A stretch of 64,000 nt of DNA from Paramecium sonneborni. Taxonomy: Eukaryota; Ciliophora; Oligohymenophorea; Peniculida; Parameciidae. The DNA lies in the NCBI GenBank assembly GCA_905182985.1, contig CAJJDN010000036.1, positions 188,982 through 252,981 on the forward strand, in the 5' to 3' direction. The notes beneath the pieces are model-generated. The model was given only the letters and a program-made list of their open reading frames with translations. It did no database searches and was not told the DNA's origin. The translations under genes and the position numbers were made by a program. Shown piece by piece: positions 11,925 through 27,763 of the stretch; positions within the stretch are counted from its first letter, which is position 1; each line of letters begins with the position of its first letter.

Positions 11925-13083
11925 ATGATATAAATATTTATCATTCTAGCAATTGCTTTTTCTAAGCCTTTAAATCCTAAGAAAGTGTTATATGCTATAA
12001 ATTGTGGTGCTCCATCAAATTATAAAAGTCCTTCAGGAATTTAATACGAAAAAGTAAAAAAGCTTTTAAGATTATTTCTAAGGATATATAAACAGATCCT
12101 GAAACAGTGGTAGCAGATTACAGTTTGAATTCAGAAGTGTCTAGTCAATAAATAAAATATACAAGAGAGCCTTAAATCTATTTAACAGAAAGACATGCAT
12201 ATAAATCATTTTCATATCAGATACCTTTGTAAAAAGAAGGCACTTATACTTTGATTCTTAAATTTGCAGAAGTATTAATTTATTTTTAAATGAAAGATGT
12301 ACTTTGATACGAAAGGAAAAAGAGTTTTTCATGTTAAATTTGGAGAATAAAGAGTAATTGATAAACTTGATATTGTGGCTAAAGTAGGAAAGTTTGCTTC
12401 TAATGACGAATATATAGAATTTGAATATGTAGCTGGTCAAGTGTTCTAGAATGTAATATTTCCTTAATTTTAATAGAATACTTTATGTGTTGAGGCAGTT
12501 TAAGAGGGTAAATTATTAGTAAATCTTGAAAAAACAAAATTTGATAACCCATATATTCATGGAATAGTTTTATATGCAGGTGGAATAAGTGAGACAGATT
12601 ATGAAGAATATCAGTATATGAAAGATAATTGGGAAAAGATTCTTAGTGAAGAAAAGATTAAGGAAGAATTAGAGAGATAAAAAAAATCTGAAGCTAAAGT
12701 TAAAAGAAAGGAGAAAGTCAAATTTAGAAATGATCATTTAAATGAATTAGAGAATGAATTTGAAGTTGATGACTAATCATAAGTTACAATTGCACCTTAA
12801 ACTCAAAGAGTTGGTTTAAGAACTCTCATCACTAGTCCTTTAGGTACTGCTGGTTTATTCATTTCATTTTTTTTTGGAATGTCTATCTTTAATAAAATTA
12901 TATCTAAAATTTCACAAGTAATTTTCATTTGAATTTTATTAGGCTAAAATTAAAGGATACGAAAAAGAGGTTCCTGAAACTAAACCTAAATAAGAAAAAT
13001 AAACAAAAGAAAAAAGTGATACAGGGGATAAAAAAAATAAAACCAAGGAATCAAAAGAGAAATCGAAAGATAAATAATAGTGA
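11925..13083 (+). CDS. MLEC: malectin-domain ER protein
   Basis: Malectin binds di-glucosylated N-glycans in the ER lumen. The product is 359 residues after removal of three introns (29, 25 and 25 nt). It begins with a signal peptide (IFIILAIAF). The malectin fold follows: YAINCGAP, the aromatic and acidic sites in DPETVVADYS, the strand FAEMYFDTKGKRVFHV, and KFDNPYIHGIVLY near its end. A charged linker then leads to a single membrane segment (GTAGLFISFFFGMSIF) and a lysine- and glutamate-rich cytosolic tail ending with several reassigned TAA/TAG codons before TGA 13081. Type I topology matches animal malectin. Confidence 0.92.
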
Positions 13084-14009
13084 TGATGAGTTATATTTGT
13101 TCATTATTATATTGTTGCACATATTTTATAATAAACATCATTAAAATTTAATTATTAATTTAAAGACTCATGAATAAAATATAATTCATATTTGCTTTCT
13201 AAATTTTCTGATATTTAATTATCATCATACACTTATCTTTAATGTTAAGCTGTAATCTAATATTTTAAAAAAAGAAATAGGAATTATTTGAAATAGAGAA
13301 AAGTAAACATTAATATTCAGCAACTATTCTAAATTAATTGAAAGAATAAATAATGAAAGCTCATTTTTAGTAGAGGGTTGCCTTATTTAATCTCAAAGTA
13401 TTATAATTAATATGTAAAAAGGCAATAAGAAAAACTGTTTAATTAAGTTTTTAATTATTTAGTTAAGATCAGCGATAACTAAAATAAGATTGATGATAAT
13501 ATTTTAATAGAATTAATCATAAAATAAGATAAAGTATCATATAATTTAAATAATAAGTTAAACAGATTTAAAACTAAACTCTAAATAAAATTCGCTTTTA
13601 ATTAACAATACCCTAGTCAGGATTATTGCAGAATATCATGTAATATCTGAAATAAACAATAAAAAGAGTATCCTTTTATATAATCAATCTTGTTACAATA
13701 TTTTGATAAAAAACTGATCATGAATAATGAATAAGTAATATTAAATGAGATTAGATAATTTTCAAAGGTATTCAAATGATCATTTGTTTAAATATGCTAA
13801 GAAGAGGAGGAGGCAGACTTTTAAACAGATCTAAAAAAAAATCATAGAAATTTAAAAATAAAACATTTCAAGAAGGAGGCTATTCAAATATCAATAAGAC
13901 TTTAGATCTTTATAATTAATTAGGTTTCTATAGATAATAGGATGATACAGAAAATGAAATACTAATAGTGATTAAATTATATGATTTTTTAAGTGTTTGA
14001 CTAATTAAA
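13084..14009 (+). other. 926 bp between convergent genes; no supportable gene
   Basis: Lies between the 3' ends of malectin and the downstream minus-strand gene. Several plus-strand stretches lack TGA for 50-130 codons, the most protein-like being ATG 13776 to TGA 13998 with a basic start (LRRGGGRLLNRSKKK). At this base composition a TGA is expected only about once per 55-60 codons, so such runs occur by chance. No ATG-to-TGA model with convincing introns could be built. Confidence 0.4.
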
Positions 14010-14630
14010 TCAACAATCAGGCACTGCAGGATTTGCTTATTCTTAATCCCATAAGAAATCCTCTTCTGCATTGAATTAGTAATACTCTTGACAATAATTT
14101 TCGTCTTCTTCGAATTAAAGATATTTTACATAATCTTCTTCATTCTCAAATATTTGTTATTATTAAACAACCTAATTCATTTCTAAATCTTCATCATTGT
14201 CTCTTTATACTGCTAATTAATCATCTGCTTCTATAATCATATTATCCCAAGAACTCTATTCTTATTAAATTTCCTCTTGTTATTCTTAGGTTACTGCTGG
14301 TTCAATTTTAAATTCTTTTATTAGTTGATTGAGATAACCCATTTTTTTATCCAAAATTCTCATTATGTCAAAAGATTGAGGTAATTTTCTTTTTATAAAA
14401 AGAAATATTTACTTGAAAACACTGTGATATTATTCAAGGGTTCTTTTAGGAAGTCCAACTAAATCAGATGCTTCTTTTAAAGTAGGTTTTATATAATTTC
14501 CAACCTCATCTTGATAACCATTTTCAAATAAATCTCTCCATTTCTAAACTGCATTTAAAGCTTCCCAAACATACCTTTCTCGCTTAGATCTCCTAATTTC
14601 CGATTGTCCAGATTATGTTTCAATATTCAT
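14010..14630 (-). CDS. possible helix-turn-helix protein with acidic, Q-rich tail
   Basis: Frame of about 206 residues from ATG 14630. The N-terminal 100 residues are basic and helical: IRRSKRERYVWEAL, then WRDLFENG and LKEASDLVGLPKRTLEQY, which reads like a helix-turn-helix with a recognition helix. The C-terminal half is acidic and rich in Q, E and D. A 24-nt in-frame segment (gtaaat...aaaag near 14385) could be an unspliced 3n intron. DNA binding is an inference from layout only; no named family is recognised. Confidence 0.6.
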
Positions 14631-15084
14631 TATTATAAATATATTAATATTTTTAGAAATAATTCTTTTCCCTTTTAAGTTGAAAAAATGACTAAAATAA
14701 TACATAAGAAAATAAATAGGATCATTAAATTTTATGAAACATATTTTAATTATTAGATATATAATAAAAAGTATTTCTTATTAGAGCTTTATTTTATTTG
14801 AAAAGTAAGAAGAAATCAAATTTAATGTTACAAGGAGTCTTTTAGTATAGATTAAAAAGAAAAGAAGTAAGTTGAAGAAATTTAAAATTTTAACTTTTTT
14901 AATGATATTTTGGCATCCTTAAAATCAATTATTGATTTATTAATGATTCAAAGTTAAGAATAAAGTTAAGAAAGATGAAGGAAGTTTGCTTTTTTAACAA
15001 ATATAGTTAAAATTATGTGTCTTGGATTGAAATTTGAAGGGGGAAAGAGTTAATTTACAAATCTTTTTTATTTATTTTAATTTG
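14631..15084. other. intergenic, 454 bp, divergent promoters
   Basis: AT-rich spacer between the starts of the minus-strand helix-turn-helix candidate and the plus-strand Myb gene. It contains short T runs and no open frame of note. No defined promoter motif can be named. Confidence 0.4.
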
Positions 15085-16002
15085 ATGTAATTTGCTTGGA
15101 GTGATGCTGAATTGGAAAACAATAATAAATGGAATTATGATGATGATAGACGATTGGAAGAAGCTTTTAAGTAATATGGACCATAATGGAAGAAAATAGC
15201 AGAATATTTATGCGGTAAAACAGATTAAGAATGTGTTCAAAGATGGACTTAATTAAAGGTAAAACATTTAATATATATAGTAAGAGTGGAAAGAAGACTC
15301 CTTGGACAAAGGAAGAAGATGATATGTTAAAAGAGTTAGTATAAAAATATGGGGAAAATTGGAATGAAATTGCTTAAATTATGAAAAACAGAACAGGAAA
15401 CTAAATTCGAAATAGATATATTAATTAAATTATTGCACCACCTGCTAGACCATGGACATAAGAGGAAGACGAATAATTAGTACTTTTACATAAATAGTAT
15501 GGGGCTAAATGGACTTAAATAGCAAAACTCATGAAAGATAGATCTGTAATTATTAGTATTCTAATTTAGGAAATAATGGTTAAGAATAGGTTTTATACTA
15601 AACATAAAGATCAAAGTCATAAATTAGGATTAGTAATATTTAAAAATAATTTTATAGAAACTTTAGGTTTCAGATTAAGAATATGAAAAGTAAGAAGATC
15701 CAGAAATCAGCACTATTAAAACTGAATCATCTTGCAAGTAAGAGATTGAATAATTGGAACCATAAATTAATAAAAAAATTGATACAAAATAATAAGAATA
15801 ACAAAGAGATAAAAACATTCGATATTTATGTCCAAGAAACTTCTTATTTTAATTTGAATAAATGTTTGATTTAACTCCAGGAGAACCAAAGAAAATTATT
15901 TGGATTCCTGTACCTGTGATTAGATTAATACCAAAAAGTAATACATCTGAAATATCGAATGTAAAAAATCAATCAGAAAACTTAAAATAAGAAGAATAAT
16001 GA
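15085..16002 (+). CDS. three-repeat (R1R2R3-type) Myb protein, copy 1
   Basis: Myb DNA-binding protein. ATG 15085 is followed by three SANT/Myb repeats with regular tryptophans: repeat 1 around YGPQWKKIAEYLCGK and QRWTQLK, repeat 2 from TPWTKEEDDMLKE to QIRNRYINQ, repeat 3 from RPWTQEEDEQLVLLH to VKNRFYTKH. A 26-nt intron joins repeats 1 and 2 and a 24-nt intron lies inside repeat 3. The C-terminal part is basic with some Q and ends near IPKSNTSEISN before TGA. Further short introns in the tail were not placed. A related gene with the same three-repeat layout lies at 40008-41398. Likely a nuclear transcription factor or Cdc5-like protein. Confidence 0.87.
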
Positions 16003-16440
16003 TTAAATATATATATTTTGTTTCTTAAATATATACTATCTCTCAATTCCTTTTTGAATAAGAGATTCAATATATAAAATAATTCTAGGATTATGGAATA
16101 TGAAAGAATAGAAAATTTAAAATATTATTAAGAATGAAATTCAAAAAAAATCAAAACTCAAACTTAATATTTCTAGAATAAGTTCATCAATTTCAATTAA
16201 TATTGATTAAGAAAGGCTTTAAATTTAAAATATTTACTTCTAGTTATTATTATTATGAGAAAGTAAAATTTATCTAAATGATTATTTGTGAAAATATCAC
16301 AGTATTTAAACATACGTCTGTTATTTCATGATAAACATTGGTATTATAATGGTTATACAAATGAAATGACGCATTAATAGAGAAAATAAATTTTACGTGT
16401 TTAGGTTATCAAAAGTATAAATATCTTTTATCATTTATAA
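16003..16440. other. intergenic, 438 bp upstream of GAPDH
   Basis: Very AT-rich spacer with no open frame of interest. It should contain the GAPDH promoter, but no specific element is recognisable by eye. Confidence 0.4.
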
Positions 16441-18551
<2,111 letters not shown>

Positions 18552-18552
18552 N

Positions 18553-19693
<1,141 letters not shown>

Positions 19694-22218
19694 TCTGTGT
19701 TTTTAATCAATATTATTTGCGATTTCTTTCTCCTTTTTTTAATAAGTTTCTATATAATTTGTCCAAATTTCTTCAAAACCATAATTCATATCACTTATCA
19801 TAAATTTTATTAACCTTTAACCTTATTCAATACCTATATATTTTTTAAATTGTTATTAATAAATAGGTATCGATAATAATTATAAGAGAAAATCATTAAT
19901 ATAAAATCTATATTGGAATTTTACATAAAATTGATTATTTGCTCCAGTTTCTCCAACTGCTGAATATTGATTAATTAGACCTATAAGTAAATTTTCTCTA
20001 ATTAAATCATTCTAAACAAAGATATAATTAAAATAATTTTATTTTTTAGTCACTCTGGCATAATAAAATAAAGCTTCTATAAATTTGCCTGGTAAATATT
20101 TATTAGTAGCAATTGGGATATGAATAAAATATATCGCAATTTCTACAAAGCTAATGAACTAATTCTAATTTTAAGATGTACTTATTAATAATGAAAATAA
20201 TTTTCAGTAAATCCTTCTAAATGTTGCATGTAAAAAACTAAATAATCAAGAATATCATCTATTATAAATTCTGGAATATAATTCAAAATTTCTGTTTTCT
20301 GCCATAAAGCTTAACCATTAATAAAATTTGGAATGTTTAACCAATTTTTAAATAAATAAATGAAAGTATCAAACAATTAAATTGTATCTTTGATCCTTCC
20401 TGGATTAAAGATCACTAATTCTAATTGATGTAATTCTTCTTCTAAAAATTCTATTTCTGCTTAAAGACTTTTTTCTTATGGTAGATCTTTGAATAGTTCA
20501 AGTAATTCTTTTTAATCTTCAATATCTTTTATCTAATCCTTCATTCTATCAATAACTGGTATAATTCCAATTTAAACAAATTTTAAAGTATAGAAAAACA
20601 AATAACTTACATTACCAATTTATAAATTTTATTTACTTTAAGGTTTTTAAGGGGCTAATAATACTTGGAATCAAATACCTAAAAGCATTTAATCATTCTC
20701 AAATGGAATTGTTAACCAAAAATTCTTGTCTATTTTGGTATATGTATCATCTGCTCTTAATGATATTTTATTTGATAAATTAAGTAAAATATCATATAAA
20801 TTGAGCATAAACCCATCAGATGAAACTTTTTACTTAATTCTTAATGATCTATTATGCTAATAGGCTTCTTTTGTTTTGTCTCGATTGCAATAACATACAG
20901 CATTAAAAAATTGGATTGTTTGTTAAAATGTATTTTTAGAAAGACATAATCTAATTAGAGATGTTAAATTTTCAACATAATTACAACATGTTTATTAATA
21001 TTATTTAAGAAGATTCTCAAATTATCTCTTTGTCATTTTTCTTTTTAAATTTTGATGAGCCCTTTCTCTCACCTCTTAGTTATCTTATAATAATGAGATT
21101 GTAAAAAAAGGACCTAAAACAAATTCTTTTTCCAGAATATCACCTTTTTATGTTTTAACATTCCTAAATTCATTTAAAACTTTGCTTACCATTTAGCAAT
21201 TTAATCAAACATAATCAACTCCCTTGTTTTTGTATCTTTTAAATAGTGTTAGAATATTCTAAAATAGATATTTACTTGATCATTATAGATATTAAACTAA
21301 ATTTAATTATTATATTGACACCCTTGAAATGCAATTTCTAGAATATTAAATTATCAGAGAATGAAGCTAATTTCTATCAAAATATTCTCCTAAATTTTAG
21401 ATGAATAAACTGTGTATTTCTGAGTCAAATCCTATCGAATCAAACATATCAAAAAGCCTGGCAATCAACTTTTATATTTCTTCATATAAATAGCAGATAC
21501 CTGAATTTTATTCCTTCTCTCTATCTGAAATAGATCTTTAAGGTGAAAATTAATCAGGATATTGTAATATGGTCATTATATAATTTTAAACTATGATTCT
21601 AAATGATTCAATAAGTATTCCAATTGATTTAGTATTATACCAAGGTTTTTCTCTTAATTATTCAATATTTTTTTTAATTTAAACTAAGAAAACGAATGGA
21701 TTAGTTTTGCTACTTATATATTTTATTTTACGGATATTTTAGTCTCTCTAAAATACATGAGTCCAAAATATCTGAAGTTTTTGATATGGAAATATTGGAT
21801 TTTTCATAAAAATATTATCTAAAGGTATCAGCCAAGAATATTATTTTATCGGCTCTATTATAAAAGCTTCAAAGTACTTTGCTGGATCAAGAGTAAACTT
21901 ACAGCATTCTTCCAAAAATAAAATTTCAGATGGGTTAGCGAACATAATAAAATAAAGAATATTTTTTTTTAATTTAAATTATAAATTTTCTATTAAGTTA
22001 AATATCTTTATAAATATCTTACATCAGAATTAAGTTTAAGAGAAAAAAGAACAGAGAAGAAAAATAATATTAAATAACATTTTAATTCATATTCAAATTT
22101 TTCTTATTAATTTTCCATAAAACTTTTTGAAATTAGAAGCTTTTTAAAGGTAATATTAAAAAGAATATGTGAATACATTTATAAATTATTTTTATTTTAT
22201 ATTCGCCTTTTAAGAGCC

Positions 22219-22624
22219 ATGCCCATGATTACTTAATTTAGATTCAGCAGTAGAAAATAATAATAATAAATTAGAAACCATAGAATAAAAAGAGAAAATA
22301 TTAAAAGGAGAAGAATAAGTAACAATGACAGATGCATCAAATACAATATGAGAAACAATTACAGTGTATGAAGATCAATCTTATTCTTATTTTTCATAAA
22401 ATAAAATCATTGTATAATCAAAAGTGGATGTAAAACTTAATTTGGCAGGAATTGTTGATTACAGACAATGATGATATGCATTTTTTAATCCATCAACTTA
22501 ATAGAGGAATAAGTAATCTGTAGCTCATAGAATTATTCCTACATAACTACCCAAGTAACTTAACAATAACAATAATAATAATAACAATAATAATAACAAT
22601 AATAATAATAACAATAATAATAAC

Positions 22625-22710
<86 letters not shown>

Positions 22711-22907
22711 TAATAACAATAATAATAATAATAATAAACACAATAATCTCTACCTTAATAATAATAGAACAGAGCTCTACCGCCTCCTCTTACAAAAGGT
22801 TCTCCTCCTCTTAGTTTACCTCCACCTCTTCTCTTCCTCTTGAATAATTACCACCTTCACCCACTAGGGTGCTAGATAATTTAAATACTTATAATCCTTT
22901 AGCCTGA
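22219..22907 (+). CDS. doubtful gene crossing a long (AAT/AAC) trinucleotide tract
   Basis: Model from ATG 22219: an 11-residue start, an intron of 25 nt (gtagaaaat...aattag), a short exon (TIEQKEKILKGEEQ), a 34-nt intron, then one frame that stays open to TGA 22905. That last exon includes LLITDNDDMHFLIHQLNRG, then the repeat read as ATA/ACA (about 60 Ile/Thr codons), then EQLPPSPTRVLDNLNTYNPL. Both flanks are in the same frame, which supports coding, but an Ile/Thr run of this size is odd and the tract may be collapsed or wrong in length. In the +2 frame the tract would encode Asn. No family recognised. Confidence 0.35.
22562..22738. repeat. trinucleotide microsatellite (AAT)n with AAC interruptions
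   Basis: About 59 uninterrupted triplets of AAT with scattered AAC. Depending on frame and strand it reads as Asn, Ile/Thr, Leu or Tyr/Cys, which creates false open frames on both strands. Confidence 0.95.
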
Positions 22908-23181
22908 TTAAAACCTGTTAGCAAAAACACAGCACCTGATCAACCAAAACTTGAGATAAATCATATTATTATTTTAAAATAATAAATTGCTTAAAGTTAA
23001 CATAATATTATGATATTTATTTAGATATTAGGATATGAATAGATAACCAACTAGAACAATTTAAACAATGAGAGTACATAAATCATTTGATAAAGTATGG
23101 ATGATAGCGATTATTCTGAGCATTGTGATTGAATGATTTATCATTAAATTAGCAAAAATCACTTCATCTTTATTTACTTAT

Positions 23182-24011
23182 TCAATTTTACTAAAAGTCT
23201 GGTTTTCTTCTAGGGGATACTCTTAAAGCATTTTAATTTGTTCCAGCTTTTATATTCAAATATTTAATAGGACTTCCTTTAGTAAAGTTGTCAACTGAAT
23301 CAGATTAAGAATTAACATTAAATCTCCTCCCTTATCTTGGTTCTTCTTTAATTTCTGTTTATATAGGACCATTTGATTGTAAATTTTAAACTTATTATTC
23401 TTTAGGAAATAAAAGCACAGTCTAATTTAAATATAAGTGTGTACTTAAGATTATTATTATTCTAACTATTACTACTTCTCTTCCAAGACTGTAACTTTAC
23501 TTTTGAATTCACTATAAGCTTCTTTTTAGGAATCAAGTAATGTAGTTTGATTGTTGCTTCCCTATATTTTTTTTTTCTAAAGCCCATTCTTTAGTCCTTC
23601 TAATTATTCTACAGCCTTTTATAAAACAACTAGTTCAAAAGTTGTAGTTTTAAGAAGACTCTGAGTAGGGTTTTAATTCATCTTCTGATTCAATATCTGA
23701 ATCTATTGATTAGAATTTTCTAACTATCTCTTAAGATTTTAATTCTCTTTTTCAAGCGTCTGAATTCTTAAAGCCATACTTTCCATTGATTATCCATAAT
23801 ATTAAGGTGTATCTTAAAATTATCTATTTCTCTCTCTTATATCTGTCTAATATGCTTTTATTCCTTCATTCTATCCTCCCAAATGTTATGTTGGAGTAAA
23901 GGTTTACATTGAGAACTATCTTTACATTGGTGAACTGGATACATTCCTTTATTATTATTAATATGCAGGAATCATATGCTATTATGAATAATGCTACTAA
24001 ATTTACTACAT
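23182..24011 (-). CDS. Q-rich coiled-coil protein, unrecognised
   Basis: From ATG 24011: a glutamine-rich N-terminus (QQIQQHYSQQHMIPAYQQ), then SPMQRQFSMQTFTPTQ, then a leucine-zipper-like coiled coil (MALRIQTLEKENQNLKRQLE), and a basic end RVSPRRKPDFQQN before TGA. One 23-nt intron (gtacac...aattag) near 23440 fits. About 268 residues. Many glutamines are TAA or TAG. No domain recognised; the heptads suggest oligomerisation. Confidence 0.65.
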
Positions 24012-24144
24012 TAATTAATGTTTTACATCATTTCTTTTAAATTTAGATATCATTTATAAACTCAAAAAATAAACAACTGTATGAATATCACAAATAAGAA
24101 ATATGTCTAAAAAATCATTATTATCGATTATAAAATTAAATTTA

Positions 24145-25596
24145 TCATTTCTTTTATTTTTAAACGGGTATTGCACTTTGTGGTCTTTTTTTTTACTGCT
24201 TCAATTTTTCTTTTTCCTCAGCAATTCTCATAGGTCTTTGTTTAGGACCTTCTTTTAATTTGATCATTTTTTTGAATTCCTCTTCTGATTCCAATAATCT
24301 TTCATCTACTATTCTACCACCCTGTGTAATAACCCATTATTTAACCAATTATAAATTTCCTTAATCAAAATGTTTAATTATTATTTTATGATTTTTAATT
24401 TTTCCTTATTTATCCTTTACAACTGTAATATCTACTAATGATATTTAAACGCCATTTAATTATCCACTTAATTTATCCCAATTAACATCCTTTCCCATAC
24501 CTCTTATGCTTAATTCTGTATAGAAAGGCTTGGGAAACAGTTTTTCATCTTATTCAAGGTTTTTGCCTGGAGAAGCCTATGGAGACTATGATTTACTTTT
24601 TGGTTGCTTTGATTTAATTTAATCTTGTGATTATTTATCTAACATTTAACCATAATATTAATGAGTGTCCATTTATGAACTCATACCTTTCAACATTTAT
24701 CTTTAATGATATTTAACACCATATAATTCACTCTCTTACATATAATCAACCTATTATTTTTTTCCGCTATTTTACTATGGCTTTTATTAATAATATTTTT
24801 CTAAACCATTTCCAAATACATCTGAGAAATTAGGGTTTTTTTATTTCAACTCAGAATTTGGATTATTGACTTTATCATATACCTTTGCTGGATTTTATAA
24901 CTAATTAGATAATTATGATTAGTTTGGCTATTATTATGAATTCGGTTGTTATGAAAACACTCCTTAATGATTATCTTATCCAGCAAATGAAGCAGTCTCA
25001 ATCATTTGGTTATGTTCTTTAATTACATTATATGGATTTTCTTATTATTGATTCAACTATTGTTTTTATTTTTCATTTTGTTACAACTATAATTAATTTT
25101 TGATTTGTTGCTGTTATAGTAAAAATTACTAATATTGTTATTATTAAATTTGAAGGAATTATTATTCAGTTAATTATTAATTATTGGAAACTGACTCTGT
25201 ATTAACTCTCTATTATGTGGAAGTCTAAGGTCTGCTTTAAATCATGTGAACATTAGTAATTATAGGAGAATTTACATCAGTTTTCTTATTTTCTTTCAAA
25301 TTCTAACTATTCCACCAGAACATATCATATGGCAATATTTCTACTATATATTTTATTATTTTACTTTCAGCATGTTAATTTGGTGTTACTTTACTATAAT
25401 CTACTAGATCCTGTTAAGGCAGATGAAAAATGTTGCTTTGTTATTGTTTAGCTTTCAAAATTTTAGAAACATTAAAGGGTGAATCATCAGGTTGTATTTG
25501 AGATTACTGAATATTGTTACCTTATTCAGTCAAGGTCTTTGGATGAGGTTCATAATTGTATACTACAACATTCTTTTGATTTTTCTGTTAGGACAT
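24145..25596 (-). CDS. unrecognised protein with Q/N-rich middle and conserved-looking C-terminal domain
   Basis: ATG 25596 gives SQQKNQKNVVVYNYEPHP, then a segment with IIKYIVEILPYDMFWW, a long N/Q/Y-rich middle, and a C-terminal globular-looking region of about 130 residues (LSIRGMGKDVNWDKLSGQ, VDITVVKDKQGKIKNHK, WVITQGGRIVDERLLE) with a lysine-rich tail. The composition of the last domain suggests a real fold, but no family is recognised. Its ATG is only 12 bp from the TGA of the upstream hydrolase gene on the same strand. Introns not fully placed. Confidence 0.6.
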
Positions 25597-25608
25597 TAAT
25601 TTAAATAA

Positions 25609-26802
25609 TCAAATATTCGAACATCCCTTATTGTTTGGCCAATATACATTATCAATATGGATATTATTCTACTCTAAATTCTACATCCAATATCCCAAAG
25701 AATTAGCTATAGTCCATTAAGAATCATATGGTATTGCCCAATTTGTAGTGTAAAATATTTCTTTTTATGTAAAGCTATTTAATAATAAATTTAATACCAA
25801 TGTTCAAGACAAGCAACACCAAACGCACCTGTTTAAGCATCTGAAAGCTTTCTATCATTAATAAGATTTATGATTTATTTTCTCATAGCTTCTATACAAG
25901 TTCTTTCTTTCTAATCACATCTTCTTAGAGTGTAATCATTAGCACTATATATATGTAATACATTTGGAATGCATGATGTATCATACAAGGATTGAATAAT
26001 AAAAACAGGTACATTGATGAATTATAGTAAATATTATGCAAAATGACATTTCCATTTTTCATTTGAATAAGTTTTGACACATTATTCATTTAAAGGATCC
26101 ACCTCTTCATTAGCTAATTTATGATATTGTTTTTATCTTCTATCACTTGCAGCTTAGGCTCCATCATAAGGTTACAAATCTAGAAAAATACCTGAATCAG
26201 GAGCTGCCAAAATTTAAACATTCAAAGGCAAATGATCTCTTATATATTGAACCCAACTAAATACAGCTAATCCTCCTGCTGAACAACCAGAAACAACTAT
26301 TTTCCTTGCCTAGGACAATTTAATCATATGCTCTTAAAATATTGATTTAAATATTAATTCTCCCCTTATATATATTGTCTTATCTTTTATTTATAAAGGC
26401 TCAGTTCTATAACCTTAATGTCCTGTTCCATCGCAATAATTTACAAATATTGTATTCCAATTATAAAAATACACATTCACATTTTAATTTCTATTAAATA
26501 ATCCATCCATTTAAGTTGTTGCTGTTTAAAACTTTGAACTACCCATATTTGTATTTGAACGATCATAAGCCTATTATAACATTTCTGCTTCATCAAATCC
26601 TTAAATCCATCCTCCACCTTCAAAAAATATTAAATATTTATCTGCCCCATCTCCATATCCTTATTCAAAATAGTAACTCTATAATACAAAATGTTTTTAC
26701 GGCTCTTGTACCATCCAAACATAATGCGTTTTAATCCTGCACTTATCTTAAAGTCTAAATAGCAATGGAAATATTTATTATGTTATAAAGGATTAGATAC
26801 AT
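25609..26802 (-). CDS. secreted pectin-acetylesterase/NOTUM-family serine hydrolase
   Basis: Extracellular-type carboxylesterase. ATG 26802 opens a hydrophobic signal peptide (YLILYNIINISIAI), followed by ALCLDGTRA, the entry motif of the family. Then FFEGGGWI (oxyanion loop), SNTNMGSS, the nucleophile elbow VSGCSAGGLAV, AAPDSGIFLD, and a late aspartate/histidine region FIIQSLYDTSCI. A 23-nt intron in the 3' part restores EHCFTQKEIFY and the end PNNKGCSNI before TGA 25609; another intron must exist. In animals NOTUM removes palmitoleate from Wnt and in plants the relatives deacetylate pectin; the ciliate substrate is unknown. It reads into the next gene with a 12-bp gap. Confidence 0.87.
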
Positions 26803-26829
26803 TAATTAAATAATATATATGAAACTATT

Positions 26830-27749
26830 TCAATGAAGATCTCTAACTCTTTTTAATTTTTCATTGATTGTAAATGCAATAGCTGTAGCTGGTATTACTT
26901 TAGCATAAGTGCAAAATAATCCTCTATAAAATACAATCATCCCTTATTCTTTATACATTAATTTCATGGTCTCTAGATAACCATAATGATTATTTCCTAT
27001 ATTATATTAGGTAATAATTATTACCTTATAAAATTTAAACCTATAGTCGTCTTCTTATGACATCTGTGGGATAAGTAATACTTAATGCCATACATCCTGC
27101 CAAACCACCGAATATAAGATTTTATGTGTCTTTATTAAAAAATCCAAGAAGAGATGATAATTTTTATCTTAAAATTTAGAAAAATGTTAATTTGAAACTT
27201 GAATAAGGTGATATACCAATTAATGTTGCAGATAATCCTTTAAATAAAGATAAAAGACCTTTTCTTTAGACTATTTTAATTAAACAATCAGTTATTCCTT
27301 TGTATTCCTAGTCTATTTAATATTGTTTGATTACTTGTTTAAACAGCTAATATAGTTTTAACTAAATCAAAAGGATAAACAGTCATAGTAGCTAAAGCTC
27401 CTGAAAAAGCTCCAAAAGCAAGCATAGACATGTTTTATGCATTTTAGTTCTGAAATTAAAATGTATTTTTAAGCATGTCAAATAAATAAAACTCAATAGC
27501 TTAAAAAGGAGCAATTCTTAAGCAATTAGCTCCATTACCTTTAAACATACTTTTTACTCCTTCTTCAGTATACATAATGTAAAGACATCTGATCAATGAT
27601 TTTCTTTAGTAATTTGATGCATTAGTTTATTTAAGAATTATAGTTCTTTCTATTGGAGCAACAAAAGATCGAGAAACTGCCCCAGATATTGCTCCTGAAA
27701 TTAATCGCCACTATGTTTCTGAGAATAGATAATTATCTTATTATGCCAT
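26830..27749 (-). CDS. mitochondrial carrier family transporter (SLC25)
   Basis: Inner-membrane solute carrier with three repeats. From ATG 27749 repeat 1 shows GAISGAVSRSFVAPIERTIIL (P-x-[DE]-x-x-[KR]-like) and later FKGNGANCLRIAPFQAIEF; repeat 2 shows GAFSGALATMTVYPFDLVKT and FKGLSATLIGISPYSSFK; repeat 3 shows FGGLAGCMALSITYPTDVIRRRLQ. The FKGNGANCLRIAPF wording is like the calcium-dependent ATP-Mg/Pi and CoA carriers, but no EF-hands are present. Two short introns are probable. The divergent UNC93-like gene starts 14 bp away. Confidence 0.9.
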
Positions 27750-27763
27750 AAATTAATTTTAAT

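Noticed and set aside
13230..14000. Chain of plus-strand open stretches as a gene or pseudogene
   Set aside because: Five TGA codons in about 250 codons is what chance predicts at this base composition, and no intron set removes them.
22525..22743. Poly-Leu and poly-Ile open frames on the minus strand
   Set aside because: They are translations of the AAT repeat in alternative frames, with no flanking coding sequence.
22760..22870. Minus-strand RGG-like segment (RRGGGKLRGGEPF)
   Set aside because: It is bounded by TGA, runs into a Tyr/Cys reading of the microsatellite, and overlaps a plus-strand frame that is open on both sides of the repeat.
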